A stretch of DNA of 64,000 nt from ZC4RG25 sp023428365 (GTDB lineage: Bacteria > Pseudomonadota > Alphaproteobacteria > Rhizobiales > Hyphomicrobiaceae), in assembly GCA_050283925.1 (NCBI GenBank), contig JBNOAI010000008.1:186001-250000 (forward strand). The letters run 5' to 3'. A model generated the notes under the pieces. It was not told where the DNA came from. It ran no database searches and saw nothing but the letters and a program-made list of their open reading frames with translations. Position 1 is the stretch's first letter. Each line of letters opens with the position of its first letter. A program made the translations under genes and the position numbers. Positions 43,274 to 51,753 of this stretch are shown in pieces.

Positions 43274-45652
43274 TCAGAACTTGGTGGAAGCGCCGAACCG
43301 GATCGCCTGGGTCTTGTCGTAGTCCTCTTTCGTCAGAGCGTACGCGTAGTCGAGGCGTAGCGGTCCAAGCGGCGAGTTCCAGAGAAGGCCCACACCGACG
43401 GAGGAGCGGATCGCAGAGCTATCTTCGAGGCAAACCTGCGGCGTAGGCACTGGCGGTGGCCCCGGGCTATCTGGTGCTCCACAACTTGCATCGAGATCCT
43501 TAGCAGCTTTTCCTGCTCCAAACAGCGAACCTGCATCAGCGAAGACCGCACCAGACATCCCAAGCTCATCCGGGATGAGAGGCAAGGGAAAGCGAACCTC
43601 AGCTGTCGCAGCCCAGAACGTCTGACCACCGAGCGAGTCACCGGTCAGAGAATCCCGTGGGCCATAACCTGCACGCTCGAACCCGCGAACCGTCTCGCCG
43701 CCCTTGTAGTACAAGTCGAGCAGACGAACATCCTCACCACCCCAGCCCGCAATATGGCCGCCGATGATACGGCCAACAAACGTGATCTTCTCGGTGATCG
43801 GGTAGTAGGCGCGCCCCTCACCCTGGACCCGAACATAGTTCACGTCACCGCCAAGACCAGCCACATCGCTACCCACCTGGAAGTACAGGCCGCGGTTCGG
43901 ATTGTTGGGATGGTTGCGGGTATCATAGATGACTGCCGAACCCACAGACGACGTCAGATAGCTGCCTTTTGCTTCTTTGATCGCCCAGGAAGCGTCATCG
44001 GTCACGTCGTAGATCTGATCGTAAGCCAACGTGTAGTTCGTGCTCATCCAGAGGTTTTCGGCGATCGGGAACCCGGCGCGCAAGCTGCCACCCGATTTCC
44101 GGCTCCGGAACGAGGACTCGCTCCGCTGATCAACTTCCTTATGGAAGAGGTCGAAGCCAGCGGCGATGTTATACCCCATGAAGCGCGGTTCGGTGAAGCT
44201 CAGGTCAACCTGGAAGCGCTCCAGAGAACCGCCAACCTTCAGCCGCAGGAACTGACCGTTACCCAGCAGGTTGCGTTCAGTAATGCTGACGTCACCGATG
44301 ATGCCTTCACTGGTCGAGTAACCAGCACCGAAGGAGAGTTCACCCGTAGGCTGCTCAGTGACTTCAACATCGAGGATGACACGGTCAGGCGCACTCCCCG
44401 GACGACGCTTGACGTCAGCAGCCTTGAAGAAGCCGAGGTTCTGCAACCGCTTCTTCGCACGGTCGACCAGCATCGGATTGTAGGCGTCACCTTCAACAAG
44501 GCGGAACTCGCGACGAATGACAAAGTCCTTCGTACGCATGTTGCCAGCGATATTGATGCGCTCGATGTAAACCCGCGGACCTTCATCGATCACGTAGGCA
44601 AGATCAATCGCCCGCGCAGCCGGATTGCGGTCAGCACGTGGACGGACGCGCGCAAACGCATAGCCCTGCTCAGAGACCGCAAGCGTCAGCTTCTCGGTCG
44701 TCTTATCGATGTCCGCGGCGTTAAACGTCTGACCAGGCTGCGTGAGCATTTCGGAATTCAGCGCTTCCGGAACCAGCCCAGGCAGGCTGCTCTCGACCCG
44801 CACGTTGCCGAAATTGTAGAGCTCACCCTCTTCGATCACGTAGGTGATGAAGAAGCCCGAACCATCGCGATCAAGCTCAGCGTTGCCCGCAATCACGGAC
44901 ACATCGGCGTAGCCATTCTTCAGGTAGTACTGACGCAGCAACTCGCGATCGAGGTTCACACGATCCGGGTCGTAAATGTTCGTTCCCTTCAGGAAGTCGA
45001 ACCAGCCGGACTGCGTCGTGGTGATAATGTCGCGAAGCTGTGAATCGGAAAATGCGCGATTGCCGACGAAGTTGATGCCTTTAACCTTCGTCGCACCACC
45101 CTCGTTGATCTCGAAGACGACGTTGACGCGATTCTGTTCCAGCTCGATGAGCTGCGGCTCAACAGAGGCCGCGAACCGACCCTGCCGACGATAGACATCT
45201 AGGATGCGCTGCACATCCGCCATGGCGCGGGCGCGCGTGTAGACAGACCGCGGCTTGAGCTGCACTTCGCTCTCAAGCGTCGCCTTGTCGACCTCACTGT
45301 TGCCTTCGAAGGCAACCTGATTGACGACAGGATTCTCCACGATGCGCACGACGACAACGCCGCCGCCGCTCGGCTGAATCTCGACGTCCGCGAACAGACC
45401 CGTCTGGAACAAGGCGCGCAAAGATGCGTTGCCCTTACCAGAGTCGTAATTGTCGCCGACATTGAATTGAAGATACGAGCGAACCGTCTCAGGCTCCACG
45501 CGCCGATTACCTTCGACACGGATTTCCCGCACCGTTTGCGCATGCGCAACGGTTGCCGTCTGAATACTGATCGCCGTGATACTGGCAGGTGCAGCTATGG
45601 CGAACCACAGAAGCAGTCGCCATCCACCACTTGCCACTTGTCGAAGCTGCAT
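43274..45652 (-). CDS. bamA: Outer membrane protein assembly factor BamA
   Basis: A 792-residue Omp85 protein. A signal peptide ends near residue 39 (ATVAHAQ). Five POTRA domains follow (about 40-440, with VREIRVEGNRRVEPETV at the first), then a 16-strand beta-barrel. The barrel carries GETVRGFERAGYGPRDS, a form of the conserved VRGF/Y substrate loop, and ends in phenylalanine (FGASTKF), the outer-membrane sorting signal. BamA folds and inserts outer-membrane proteins, including LPS transport proteins. It lies between rseP and lpxD. Confidence 0.97.
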   Translation of the reverse strand: MQLRQVASGGWRLLLWFAIAAPASITAISIQTATVAHAQTVREIRVEGNRRVEPETVRSYLQFNVGDNYDSGKGNASLRALFQTGLFADVEIQPSGGGVVVVRIVENPVVNQVAFEGNSEVDKATLESEVQLKPRSVYTRARAMADVQRILDVYRRQGRFAASVEPQLIELEQNRVNVVFEINEGGATKVKGINFVGNRAFSDSQLRDIITTTQSGWFDFLKGTNIYDPDRVNLDRELLRQYYLKNGYADVSVIAGNAELDRDGSGFFITYVIEEGELYNFGNVRVESSLPGLVPEALNSEMLTQPGQTFNAADIDKTTEKLTLAVSEQGYAFARVRPRADRNPAARAIDLAYVIDEGPRVYIERINIAGNMRTKDFVIRREFRLVEGDAYNPMLVDRAKKRLQNLGFFKAADVKRRPGSAPDRVILDVEVTEQPTGELSFGAGYSTSEGIIGDVSITERNLLGNGQFLRLKVGGSLERFQVDLSFTEPRFMGYNIAAGFDLFHKEVDQRSESSFRSRKSGGSLRAGFPIAENLWMSTNYTLAYDQIYDVTDDASWAIKEAKGSYLTSSVGSAVIYDTRNHPNNPNRGLYFQVGSDVAGLGGDVNYVRVQGEGRAYYPITEKITFVGRIIGGHIAGWGGEDVRLLDLYYKGGETVRGFERAGYGPRDSLTGDSLGGQTFWAATAEVRFPLPLIPDELGMSGAVFADAGSLFGAGKAAKDLDASCGAPDSPGPPPVPTPQVCLEDSSAIRSSVGVGLLWNSPLGPLRLDYAYALTKEDYDKTQAIRFGASTKF

Positions 45653-46100
45653 ACCTGCGTCTGCCCTTCGTTACTTTCCCCCGGAGCGCTGCGCAGCGAG
45701 CCGGGCGGCCTGCCAACGCAACCTCTGGTTATCTGAGTCGCCGGATATACTCCAGCCTACGAGGCGTCCCCCCGGACACGCTCAGCTAACCTTTCGGAGT
45801 TTTAACGATTCAGCAGGGTCATTGGAAGTGGCAAGAATGTTTCAGGACGGTTGATTCCGCTTGGGGAGATCACGGATTGTTTCGACTTTTAGCGAAGTCT
45901 TCACACACTTCGTTTCGAGCCGAATCAGCGTTCCACGGACGTGTTACCCGCCGTGCACTAACATCCTGACGTATCGGTGCAAATTAGATCGCGTACAGAC
46001 GTTTCCACCGACTGGAATTAGACCACGTCTAAAGCAGCGAACCCATTGAATAAGCGACGCGGAGCGCCAAGCGCTGAGGCTGTGCAGAATTTGACCGTGG
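45653..46100. other. 448-base gap between rseP and bamA
   Basis: This is long for this usually tight operon and probably contains a separate bamA promoter. AGACGT/ACGTCT arms lie near 45999-46030. I see no protein gene; the short open frames are not protein-like. No sigma-E consensus could be assigned with confidence. Confidence 0.4.
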
Positions 46101-47252
46101 TCAGCTGGTGCCGGTCAGCCAGCGCCAGACGATGAGACGGTCGTTCCAGGTCGCGAACACCATCAGCATCAGGACCAGGGCGAGGCCGATCCGGAAGCCG
46201 ATCTCCTGTGTCCGCTCACTCAGCGGTTTACGGCGCATGGCTTCGATCGCGTAGAACAAAAGATGACCGCCGTCGAGCAGCGGGATCGGGAACAGATTGA
46301 TCAAGCCGACACTGACTGAAATTACGGCAATCAGGTTGAACAGTGCTTCAGGCCCAACCTTGGCGACCTGCCCCGATACTTCCGCGATCCGGATCGGTCC
46401 ACCGAGCTGGTCCGCGCGCTGCCGGCCAATGATCACATCGCCGATGTAGCTCAGCGTCGAGGTGATGATGAAGTTGGTCTCGCGCACACCCAGCCAGACG
46501 GCCTCAAGCGGACCGGCCTTGCGCAGCTCGAGCGCTTCCGGTGTCGTCAGCCGACGGATGCCGATGATCCCGCGGACGATAGTCCCGCCAAAGTTGTCGC
46601 TGACTTCCTGGCGCTCCGGCGTTACTTGGAGAGTATAAGGCGCGCCACCGCGATCGACCTTGACGTTGAGCTGACGTCCGGGCGCTCCACTGACGGTACG
46701 CAGGACTTCGGTAAAGCTGTCCACGCTGTTACCGTCGATCTCAAGGATCACGTCCCCAGCCTTGAACCCTGCAACCGCAGCGGGAGAATTGGCGACCACC
46801 TCGTCCACGCGCGGCGCGGTCGAGCGGATGCCGATGAACGAGAACATCAGGGCAAAAATCACGACCGCGAGTAGGAAATTGGCAATCGGACCTGCTGCAA
46901 CGACGGCGGCACGTTGCCAAAGCGGCTTAGAATGGAACGCGCCTTCGCGGTCCTCGGGAGACATTTCCGCTGCGCCAGCAGACGGCGACGCACTGGCCGC
47001 GTTCTCGTCATCCATGAACTTGACGTAGCCGCCGAGCGGAATCCAGGCGAGCCGCCAACGTGTCCCGTGCTTGTCGACGAAACCGGTGATCTCGCGGCCG
47101 AAGCCGATCGAGAATGCCTTGACCTTTACACCGCACCAGCGCGCGACGAGGAAATGGCCAAGCTCATGAATGAAGACCACGACAGTCAGGACAAACAGGA
47201 ACGGCAGCAGCACATACAAAAAGCCACCGATGCCACTGGCAAAACCAGACAT
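46101..47252 (-). CDS. rseP: Site-2 intramembrane zinc protease RseP
   Basis: A 383-residue membrane metalloprotease. FIHELGHFLVARW holds the zinc-binding HExxH in helix 1, a PDZ domain spans about residues 130-210 (VAGFKAGDVILEIDG), and LFPIPLLDGGHLL carries the third metal ligand (LDG motif). It cuts membrane-bound anti-sigma factors or signal peptides. ATG 47252 is chosen because GGGAGA lies upstream; the open frame extends to 47303. It is 65 bases downstream of dxr. Confidence 0.95.
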   Translation of the reverse strand: MSGFASGIGGFLYVLLPFLFVLTVVVFIHELGHFLVARWCGVKVKAFSIGFGREITGFVDKHGTRWRLAWIPLGGYVKFMDDENAASASPSAGAAEMSPEDREGAFHSKPLWQRAAVVAAGPIANFLLAVVIFALMFSFIGIRSTAPRVDEVVANSPAAVAGFKAGDVILEIDGNSVDSFTEVLRTVSGAPGRQLNVKVDRGGAPYTLQVTPERQEVSDNFGGTIVRGIIGIRRLTTPEALELRKAGPLEAVWLGVRETNFIITSTLSYIGDVIIGRQRADQLGGPIRIAEVSGQVAKVGPEALFNLIAVISVSVGLINLFPIPLLDGGHLLFYAIEAMRRKPLSERTQEIGFRIGLALVLMLMVFATWNDRLIVWRWLTGTS

Positions 47253-47317
47253 TGCGCCCATTCTCCCGATCGTCTCCAGATGCAGCAGCCCAGCAGCGAG
47301 CAATCTCTCGCCACCAG

Positions 47318-48535
47318 CTACGCACCAATCACATCTCGTGCCAACTCGCGCCCCAGGGCGTCCGCTGCTAGAACGTCGTTAAGACGCTGCGGAGTTCCAA
47401 TAGCGCCGATTTGCTCAGCCCGATCAAGGCATGTGGCCACAGTGCGGGCGATTTCAAGAAAGCCGATACGCCGCTCCAGAAACCCCTCGACCGCGACCTC
47501 GTTCGCAGCATTGAGGACTGCCGGAGCCGTCCCGCCGCGATCCATCGCCTCCCGCGCCAGCCGTAACGCCGGAAAACGTGCCAGATCAGGCGGCTCGAAC
47601 GTTAACGACCCAAGCTTGACGAGATCGAGGCGTTCCGTGCTCGCCGGCATTCTTGCAGGCCACGCCAAGCTCACCGCGACCGGAATGCGCATATCGGGGC
47701 ATGAGAGTTGCGCCAGCACCGATCCGTCGTGGAATGAGACGAGACAGTGGACCGTCGATTGCGGATGGACGACGACATCAAGCTGAGATGTCTCAACCTT
47801 GAACAGGTGATAGGCCTCGATCAGCTCCAGGCCCTTGTTCATGAGCGTGGCTGAATCGATCGAAATCTTCGGGCCCATGCTCCACTTGGGATGCTTCAGC
47901 GCCTCTTCCGGCTTAGCAGCCGCAATGCGATCCATGTCCCAATCACGGAACGGACCTCCGGATGCCGTCAGCACGATGCTTTCCACCGAGGCCGGCTCGG
48001 CGCCCGCCAGCACTTGGAAGACGCCGGAGTGCTCCGAATCGACCGGAACGAGCTCCGTCCCGGCTTCGCGCACCGTCGCCATGAAAATATTGCCCGCCGC
48101 GACCAGGCATTCCTTGTTGGCTAATGCCAGACGGCGGCCCAGGCGGGCAGCAGCCAGCGTGGGCTGAAGACCGGCGGCTCCGGTAATAGCGGCCACGACG
48201 CAATCGGCGTCGGCCTCCGCCGCCTCGACCAGAGCGGCCGTGCCGGCGGACACTTTGATGCCCGTACCGGCCAGCAGATCCTTGAGTTCAGCGTAGTGCG
48301 TCTCGTCACCGATCACGGCGGCCTCGGCCCGATGTGTCCGAGCCAACGCAGCCAGCTTGCCCGCGTTATTCTGTGCCGTTAGCGCACCAATCCGGAACCT
48401 GTCGGGCGCGCCAGCAACGATATCCAGCGTGCTAGTGCCAACCGAACCCGTCGCGCCGAGCACGGTGATGGTTTTCACCTCGTCCGTTGCATGGCGCTGA
48501 TGATGGCCTGCAGCATGTGTCGGCTGTAACAGCAT
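47318..48535 (-). CDS. dxr: 1-deoxy-D-xylulose 5-phosphate reductoisomerase
   Basis: A 405-residue enzyme of the MEP isoprenoid pathway. The NADPH-binding motif is TVLGATGSVGTSTLD, metal and substrate binding are in VPVDSEHSGVFQ, ASGGPFRD and WSMGPKISIDSATLMNKGLE (N-K-x-x-E). It converts DXP to MEP. ATG 48535 adds ~19 residues before the core; GTG 48478 (MKTITVLGATG) is an alternative start. It lies between cdsA and rseP. Confidence 0.95.
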   Translation of the reverse strand: MLLQPTHAAGHHQRHATDEVKTITVLGATGSVGTSTLDIVAGAPDRFRIGALTAQNNAGKLAALARTHRAEAAVIGDETHYAELKDLLAGTGIKVSAGTAALVEAAEADADCVVAAITGAAGLQPTLAAARLGRRLALANKECLVAAGNIFMATVREAGTELVPVDSEHSGVFQVLAGAEPASVESIVLTASGGPFRDWDMDRIAAAKPEEALKHPKWSMGPKISIDSATLMNKGLELIEAYHLFKVETSQLDVVVHPQSTVHCLVSFHDGSVLAQLSCPDMRIPVAVSLAWPARMPASTERLDLVKLGSLTFEPPDLARFPALRLAREAMDRGGTAPAVLNAANEVAVEGFLERRIGFLEIARTVATCLDRAEQIGAIGTPQRLNDVLAADALGRELARDVIGA

Positions 48536-48568
48536 TTATCGTGCAGCCTCAATTCCCTGCATGCGTTC

Positions 48569-49429
48569 TCATCCCCAGAACAGCACCGCGCGGGCCGGCT
48601 CCCGCATATTGAGCACCAGGGCCAGCAACGCCGCGAAAACTGCCGCAAACACCACCCCGTCCACGCGGTCCAAAAATCCACCGTGACCCGGGATCAAGGC
48701 GCTCGTATCCTTGACGCCGTGCGAGCGCTTCAGCGCCGATTCCGCCAAGTCTCCCATCTGCGAGACCAAACCCAAAATGAGCGCACCGAAGCCAAGCTGC
48801 AAGAACGAAGCTTCCGGCAGGAATGCGGCAAACATCGCTCCGGCAATCGCGCCCACGCCGACGCCGCTGATCAACCCCGCCCAGGTCTTGTTCGGCGAGA
48901 CCTGCGGCCAGAGCTTCGCACCACCAATCAGCCGCCCGCCGAAGTAGGCCGCGATATCCGTCATCCAGACGACGACCAGCAAATAAAGTACGGCGGCAAA
49001 GCCATACGGTTCGTCGGTGCGAAACCACAATAACGCGACCGCCGGAAGGCCGACATAAAGCACGCCCGCGCCCGACATCCGGCCGTGATCTCCGGCTTGG
49101 ATCAACAGCACGAGGACGGCGCCGATCAGCAGCAGCACCACGCCCAGCGCCGTCACGCCCATTACAGCGGCAACGCACGCGGCAACTGAGCAGGCACCAT
49201 GCACAAGCAAGGCGAAGTCGAAATTCTGGCCTCGCACCAGGCGGCCCCACTCCCAGCACATCAGAACGGTGATCAGGATCACGAGCCCAGCGAACGGAAT
49301 CGGCCCCGCGTAGGTCAGCCAGAGTGCGACCGCGGCAAGCACAGCCGCAGAGATGATGCGTGGTTTCAGATCGCGTGACAGTCCAGGCTTCGCGGCCATG
49401 GTCCCGTCCTCGGCGGTATCCTGTGACAT
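48569..49429 (-). CDS. cdsA: Phosphatidate cytidylyltransferase
   Basis: A 286-residue membrane protein with about eight helices. The C-terminal signature SALKRSHGVKDTSALIPGHG matches the CdsA pattern S-x-x-K-R-x4-K-D-x-x-x-x-x-P-G-H-G-G. It makes CDP-diacylglycerol from phosphatidic acid and CTP. ATG 49429 follows a GAGGAG sequence and lies five bases after the uppS stop; the open frame extends to 49585 inside uppS. Confidence 0.95.
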   Translation of the reverse strand: MSQDTAEDGTMAAKPGLSRDLKPRIISAAVLAAVALWLTYAGPIPFAGLVILITVLMCWEWGRLVRGQNFDFALLVHGACSVAACVAAVMGVTALGVVLLLIGAVLVLLIQAGDHGRMSGAGVLYVGLPAVALLWFRTDEPYGFAAVLYLLVVVWMTDIAAYFGGRLIGGAKLWPQVSPNKTWAGLISGVGVGAIAGAMFAAFLPEASFLQLGFGALILGLVSQMGDLAESALKRSHGVKDTSALIPGHGGFLDRVDGVVFAAVFAALLALVLNMREPARAVLFWG

Positions 49430-49434
49430 GTCGG

Positions 49435-50220
49435 CTAGGCGCTCCTCGGGCCGGAACGCCTCGACAGACCACCATAACGGCGGTCGCGGGAACGATACTC
49501 GCTTATGGCTTGCTCCAAAAGCTCGCGGCCGAAATCGGGCCAGCAAGCGTTCACGAACACAAGTTCGGAATAGGCGACCTGCCACAACAGGAAGTTCGAC
49601 AAACGTATCTCACCACTGGTGCGGATCAGCAGATCCGGATCGGGGATGTCGCTGGTATCGAGTTCCTGGGCCAGCATCTCGGGCGTGATGGCCTTCGCAT
49701 CGATCTCGCCATTGACAGCTTTTTCAGCCAGGCGCCGCGCTGCCGATGCGATCTCCCAGCGCGAGCCATAATTGAACGCGACCACCAGAGTGAGCGCGGT
49801 ATTCGCCGCCGTGACCGCCTCCGCCTCTCGGATCATGCCGATCAATTCGGGATCGACATTTTCCCGCTCACCTATAATGCGCACGCGAACGCCGTTGCGA
49901 TGCAGATCGACGAGATCGCGGCGGATGAAGCGCTTCATCATCCCCATGAGCTCGTTGACCTCGGACTGCGGCCGCGACCAGTTCTCCGACGAAAAGCTGT
50001 AAATCGTCAGGTAAGGGATCGACAGTTCCATCGCCGCCCGCACAGTCCGGCGTACGGCTTCAACCCCCATGCGATGACCAACCGTGCGTGGCAGTCCGCG
50101 CGCATTCGCCCATCGGCCATTGCCGTCCATGATGATGGCAACGTGACGCAACGGCTGAGCCCGATCTTCGACCGCTAGCGCAGGCTGTTGCTGGGAATCG
50201 GCCACGTCGGGGAAGCTCAC
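49435..50220 (-). CDS. uppS: Isoprenyl transferase (undecaprenyl diphosphate synthase)
   Basis: A 261-residue cis-prenyltransferase. IIMDGNGRWA holds the catalytic Asp that binds diphosphate, FSSENWSRP is the second motif, and DLLIRTSGEIRLSNFLLWQ the third, with the C-terminal RRYGG near the metal site. It supplies the lipid carrier for peptidoglycan and O-antigen. It starts with GTG and is 39 bases downstream of frr. Confidence 0.95.
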   Translation of the reverse strand: MSFPDVADSQQQPALAVEDRAQPLRHVAIIMDGNGRWANARGLPRTVGHRMGVEAVRRTVRAAMELSIPYLTIYSFSSENWSRPQSEVNELMGMMKRFIRRDLVDLHRNGVRVRIIGERENVDPELIGMIREAEAVTAANTALTLVVAFNYGSRWEIASAARRLAEKAVNGEIDAKAITPEMLAQELDTSDIPDPDLLIRTSGEIRLSNFLLWQVAYSELVFVNACWPDFGRELLEQAISEYRSRDRRYGGLSRRSGPRSA

Positions 50221-50259
50221 ACGGTTTGCGGATCTACGGAAGGTACGCGGAATGCAGCG

Positions 50260-50823
50260 CTAGACCTTGTTGATCTCGGCTTCCTTGGTCGCGAGAACCT
50301 GGTCGATTTCCTTGATGATCTTGTCCGTCAACTCCTGCACTCTGGTCGAGGTGCCGCGCTGCTCGTCCTGGCTCATCTTGCCGTCTTTTTCGAGCTTCTT
50401 CAGCAGATCCATGCCTTCGCGGCGCACGTTCCGCACCGCCACGCGGCCCTGCTCCGCATATTTATGCGCGAGTTTGATCAGCTCCTGGCGCCGTTCTGCC
50501 GTCAGTGCCGGAACCGGCAGACGCAATACCGCACCGTCGATAATCGGGTTCAGACCGAGATTGGCCTCACGGATGGCTTTGTCGACGGCAGACACTGCTG
50601 CCTTGTCCCACACCTGCACGGTAATCATGCGCGGCTCGGGCACCGAGACCGATCCGACCTGATTGAGCGGCATCTTCTGGCCGTAGACGTTGACCACGAC
50701 GGGATCGAGCAGGTTGGCGCTCGCCCGCCCGGTGCGTAATCCGCTCAGCTCGCGCTTGAGCGATTCAACAGTCGAGTGCATCCGGCGGTCGAGATCACTG
50801 ATATCGAAATTGCCCTGGGTCAT
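50260..50823 (-). CDS. frr: Ribosome recycling factor
   Basis: A 187-residue protein with the two-domain RRF sequence: LKRELSGLRTGRASANLLDP at the start and RRQELIKLAHKYAEQGRVAV in the three-helix bundle. It splits post-termination ribosomes with EF-G. ATG 50823 is fixed by GGGAGG six bases upstream. pyrH lies 106 bases upstream on the same strand. Confidence 0.97.
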   Translation of the reverse strand: MTQGNFDISDLDRRMHSTVESLKRELSGLRTGRASANLLDPVVVNVYGQKMPLNQVGSVSVPEPRMITVQVWDKAAVSAVDKAIREANLGLNPIIDGAVLRLPVPALTAERRQELIKLAHKYAEQGRVAVRNVRREGMDLLKKLEKDGKMSQDEQRGTSTRVQELTDKIIKEIDQVLATKEAEINKV

Positions 50824-50929
50824 CACATCCTCCCGCCGGGATAGCGTATGGCCCGGCCTCTGCATCGTTTCGATAATCCCGCCGTCGGGCCAAATAAAAG
50901 ACGCCCGGCCCAGACGTGCCAAACCCGGC

Positions 50930-51661
50930 TCAGGCTCTTCCCTGGATCACGGTAGCGCGCGCGTCTCCGCGCAGCACCTTCAGGAGATTACCGGCTTCCT
51001 CAATTGAGAACACAATTACCGGAAGACCGTTGTCGCGGGCAAGCGCGATGGCCGCGCCGTCCATGACCCTCAGGTCTTTGGCGAGAACCTCGGCATAGGA
51101 TAAATGGTCATAACGTACGGCAGACGGGTCCGTTTTTGGATCGGCGGAGTACACGCCGTCGACTTGAGTTGCCTTAGCAACCGCATCGCAATCCAGCTCG
51201 ATCGCCCGCAACGCAGCCGTCGTATCAGTCGTGAAGAAGGGATTGCCTGTGCCGGCTGCACAAATCACGACCCGCCCGGCATCGAGATGATGCAACGCCT
51301 TGGCGCGCACGTAGGACTCGCAAACCGTCGGCATCGGAATGGCGGACAGAACACGCGCCTGCGTGCCGAGCTGTTCCAGAGCGTTCGCAAACGCCAGTGA
51401 GTTCATCACTGTTGCCAGCATGCCCATGTAGTCGGCGGTTGCCCGGTCCATGCCCTTCGCCGCGCCAGCCAGTCCGCGGAAGATGTTTCCGCCGCCGACG
51501 ACTACGACGATTTCGCAACCGGCCTTCGTCGCCTCGCTGACTTCACGAGCCAGCCGGGTCGCGACCGACATCTCGATGCCGAACGCTCCCTTCCCGCTCA
51601 ACGCCTCTCCCGACAGTTTCAGGCACAGACGTTTGTAGCGTAGGGCGCTGGCATCGCTCAT
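50930..51661 (-). CDS. pyrH: UMP kinase
   Basis: A 243-residue amino-acid-kinase-fold enzyme. LKLSGEAL, VVGGGNIFRG and AAGTGNPFFTTDTTAALRA are PyrH signatures. It makes UDP from UMP and is the first gene of the leftward envelope cluster in the window. tsf and rpsB, its usual neighbours, are not present upstream; mfd lies there instead, 92 bases away. Confidence 0.97.
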   Translation of the reverse strand: MSDASALRYKRLCLKLSGEALSGKGAFGIEMSVATRLAREVSEATKAGCEIVVVVGGGNIFRGLAGAAKGMDRATADYMGMLATVMNSLAFANALEQLGTQARVLSAIPMPTVCESYVRAKALHHLDAGRVVICAAGTGNPFFTTDTTAALRAIELDCDAVAKATQVDGVYSADPKTDPSAVRYDHLSYAEVLAKDLRVMDGAAIALARDNGLPVIVFSIEEAGNLLKVLRGDARATVIQGRA

Positions 51662-51753
51662 GGGTTTGGCCTCCTGGGTCGCGTCGTTCGGATAGCCCGC
51701 GAACGGCTTCAGGACAAGCCCACTCGCGTCTGAAATGCCCGTATTGTCGCTGG

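Noticed and set aside
43754..45043. A 429-codon open frame opposite bamA
   Set aside because: It mirrors the bamA codon pattern and shows no family motif or plausible start signal.
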